From assembly GCA_913776675.1 (NCBI GenBank), contig CAJYRE010000167.1, forward strand, positions 1 through 6,242: a stretch of 6,242 bases of DNA, written 5' to 3'. The stretch's first letter is position 1. Every line of letters starts with the position of its first letter. The stretch comes from Rhizobiaceae bacterium (GTDB lineage: Bacteria; Pseudomonadota; Alphaproteobacteria; Rhizobiales; Rhizobiaceae). The notes below the pieces were generated by a model, which searched no databases, was not told where the DNA came from, and was given only the letters and a program-made list of their open reading frames with translations. This document shows positions 5,217 to 6,242 of this stretch, one piece after another. The translations under genes were made by a program, and so were the position numbers.

Positions 5217-6242
5217 CTATGCTTTTGGCAAATGCTCGGCGTAGAGGTCCAACATGCGTTTGGCCATGGTTGCCGAAGAAAAGCACGCATAAAAGGCATT
5301 GGCATCCGGCATGGTTGCCTGTTTCCAGCCGGGTTCGGTCAAGGCTTTTATCATCACTGCGGCCAGTGCTTCCACATTGTCCGGCGGGACCAGGGCCGGG
5401 CTGTCTTTGCCCAAAGCTTCGGCAATACCACCCACATTGCTGGCAATCACGGCTTTACCAGCCCCGACGGCCTCCAGAACGATATACGGCATGGATTCAG
5501 CCCGCGATGGAACGACAATAATATCGCTCATGGCAAAAGCCTCCGAAACACGCATGGACGGAAAGCGCCGTATGCGACGTCCCAATCCGCGTTGAATGAT
5601 CATCTGATCATAGGTGGCCTGTTCGGGGCCATCGCCAATCAACACGGCTGAGAGCGGGCGTCCAAGTCGCTGTTCAACCTGTTGAAAGGCATCGATAAAC
5701 ACATCCGGGCCTTTCAACTCCCGCAACATGCCTATGAAGGCAAAATCAACACCATCCGGGCCCACGGCAATCGGCTGAAACTCCTGATCACCAATGCCAT
5801 TATGAATGAGCCGAGAAGCACAGCGGGGGTGGCCCACCTTGGTTTGGTAGGTCCATTGCTCAAACCCACAGACAAAGGAGATGGCTTCGGTGTGCCGCTC
5901 CAGCAGCTTTTCCAAGGTGAAGATGATTTTGCCCAGAGCGGTATTGCTGCGATAATGCAGGCTGCCGCCGTGGGGTGAATAAAAACGGGCAACCTGCGTG
6001 CCTTGCGCCCGCAGCAAGGAGCCGATGATGCGGGCCATGGCACCGCCCTTGGCACCGTGTCCGTGCAACACATCTGGATACAGTGATTTGATGTGCTGGT
6101 AGCATGCTTTGGCCGCAGCCACATCTTCCGGACCAATTGCCCGGCGAATAGGAAGCCGAATAAGTCCGAGTTTCAGCTTCGGCTCCAGTTCGGCAAACAG
6201 GGCATCTTCATGGGCCCCGCCTGTGGAGCTGTAGCAGACAAT
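5217..6242 (-). CDS. GT4-family glycosyltransferase (partial, 5' end outside window)
   Basis: The frame runs from the right edge (first codon 6242-6240) to TAG at 5217, giving 341 residues. It opens with 'IVCYSSTGGAHEDAL', so only a short N-terminal piece, probably the first beta strand of the acceptor domain, is missing. The GTG at 6122 is not the start, because family-like sequence continues upstream. Residues 60-69 'HGHGAKGGAM' and 86-92 'FYSPHGG' belong to the N-terminal Rossmann domain. The C-terminal UDP/GDP-sugar domain has 'FIGMLRELKGPDVFIDAF' (169-186) with the Arg174/Lys177 phosphate-binding pair, 'LIGDGPE' (201-207) and the E-x7-E motif 'ESMPYIVLE' (249-257), followed by 'GKAVIASNVGG'. 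It is therefore a retaining GT-B enzyme that adds a sugar to the lipid-linked repeat unit on the cytoplasmic face. Donor and linkage cannot be read. It lies upstream of the initiating transferase on the same strand, separated by 147 bases. Confidence 0.9.
   Translation of the reverse strand: MVCYSSTGGAHEDALFAELEPKLKLGLIRLPIRRAIGPEDVAAAKACYQHIKSLYPDVLHGHGAKGGAMARIIGSLLRAQGTQVARFYSPHGGSLHYRSNTALGKIIFTLEKLLERHTEAISFVCGFEQWTYQTKVGHPRCASRLIHNGIGDQEFQPIAVGPDGVDFAFIGMLRELKGPDVFIDAFQQVEQRLGRPLSAVLIGDGPEQATYDQMIIQRGLGRRIRRFPSMRVSEAFAMSDIIVVPSRAESMPYIVLEAVGAGKAVIASNVGGIAEALGKDSPALVPPDNVEALAAVMIKALTEPGWKQATMPDANAFYACFSSATMAKRMLDLYAEHLPKA

Overview
The window looks like chromosomal DNA of an alphaproteobacterium of the order Rhizobiales, most likely the Agrobacterium/Rhizobium/Allorhizobium group. 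This rests on the style of the proteins: a quorum-sensing-type LuxR C-terminus, a PHB-depolymerase-family esterase, a 49-aa single-span membrane protein of a rhizobial kind, and an O-antigen-polymerase-like protein with the 'DxDHWRHMYLL' signature common in rhizobial exopolysaccharide loci. Species was not determined.

Layout. Positions 1-284 (+) hold the C-terminal DNA-binding end of a LuxR-family regulator whose start lies outside the window. A 399-base non-coding leader region (285-683) follows. It precedes a complete cytosolic-type esterase of the PHB depolymerase family (684-1742, +) with a full Ser-Asp-His set. Behind it are a near-perfect 52-base palindrome (24-bp arms, 4-base loop; 1773-1824) and then a strong bidirectional intrinsic terminator (1845-1890). 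The terminator separates the + strand genes from everything to the right, which is on the - strand.

Minus-strand half. Reading right to left, a GT4 glycosyltransferase (5217-6242, N-terminus outside the window) is followed by an AT-rich 147-base gap with a plausible promoter. Then come a full-length WcaJ/ExoY-type polyprenyl-phosphate sugar phosphotransferase (3516-5069) and a Wzy/O-antigen-ligase-family membrane protein (2278-3519). The last two overlap by four bases (TTGA) and are probably translationally coupled. Further on, a 49-aa membrane protein (1927-2076) probably has its own promoter and ends at the shared terminator.

How they work together. The three polysaccharide genes form part of a Wzx/Wzy-dependent surface polysaccharide pathway: the first sugar is placed on undecaprenyl phosphate, further sugars are added by the GT4 enzyme, and the repeat units are polymerised in the periplasm. 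The gene content resembles the agrobacterial unipolar polysaccharide (UPP) adhesin/rhizobial glucomannan loci, but that identity is an inference. Flippase, export and chain-length genes are not in the window. I found no clearly new system. The palindrome at 1773-1824, whose arms each carry a Shine-Dalgarno and ATG, and the small membrane protein gene with its leader dyad are the least explained items.
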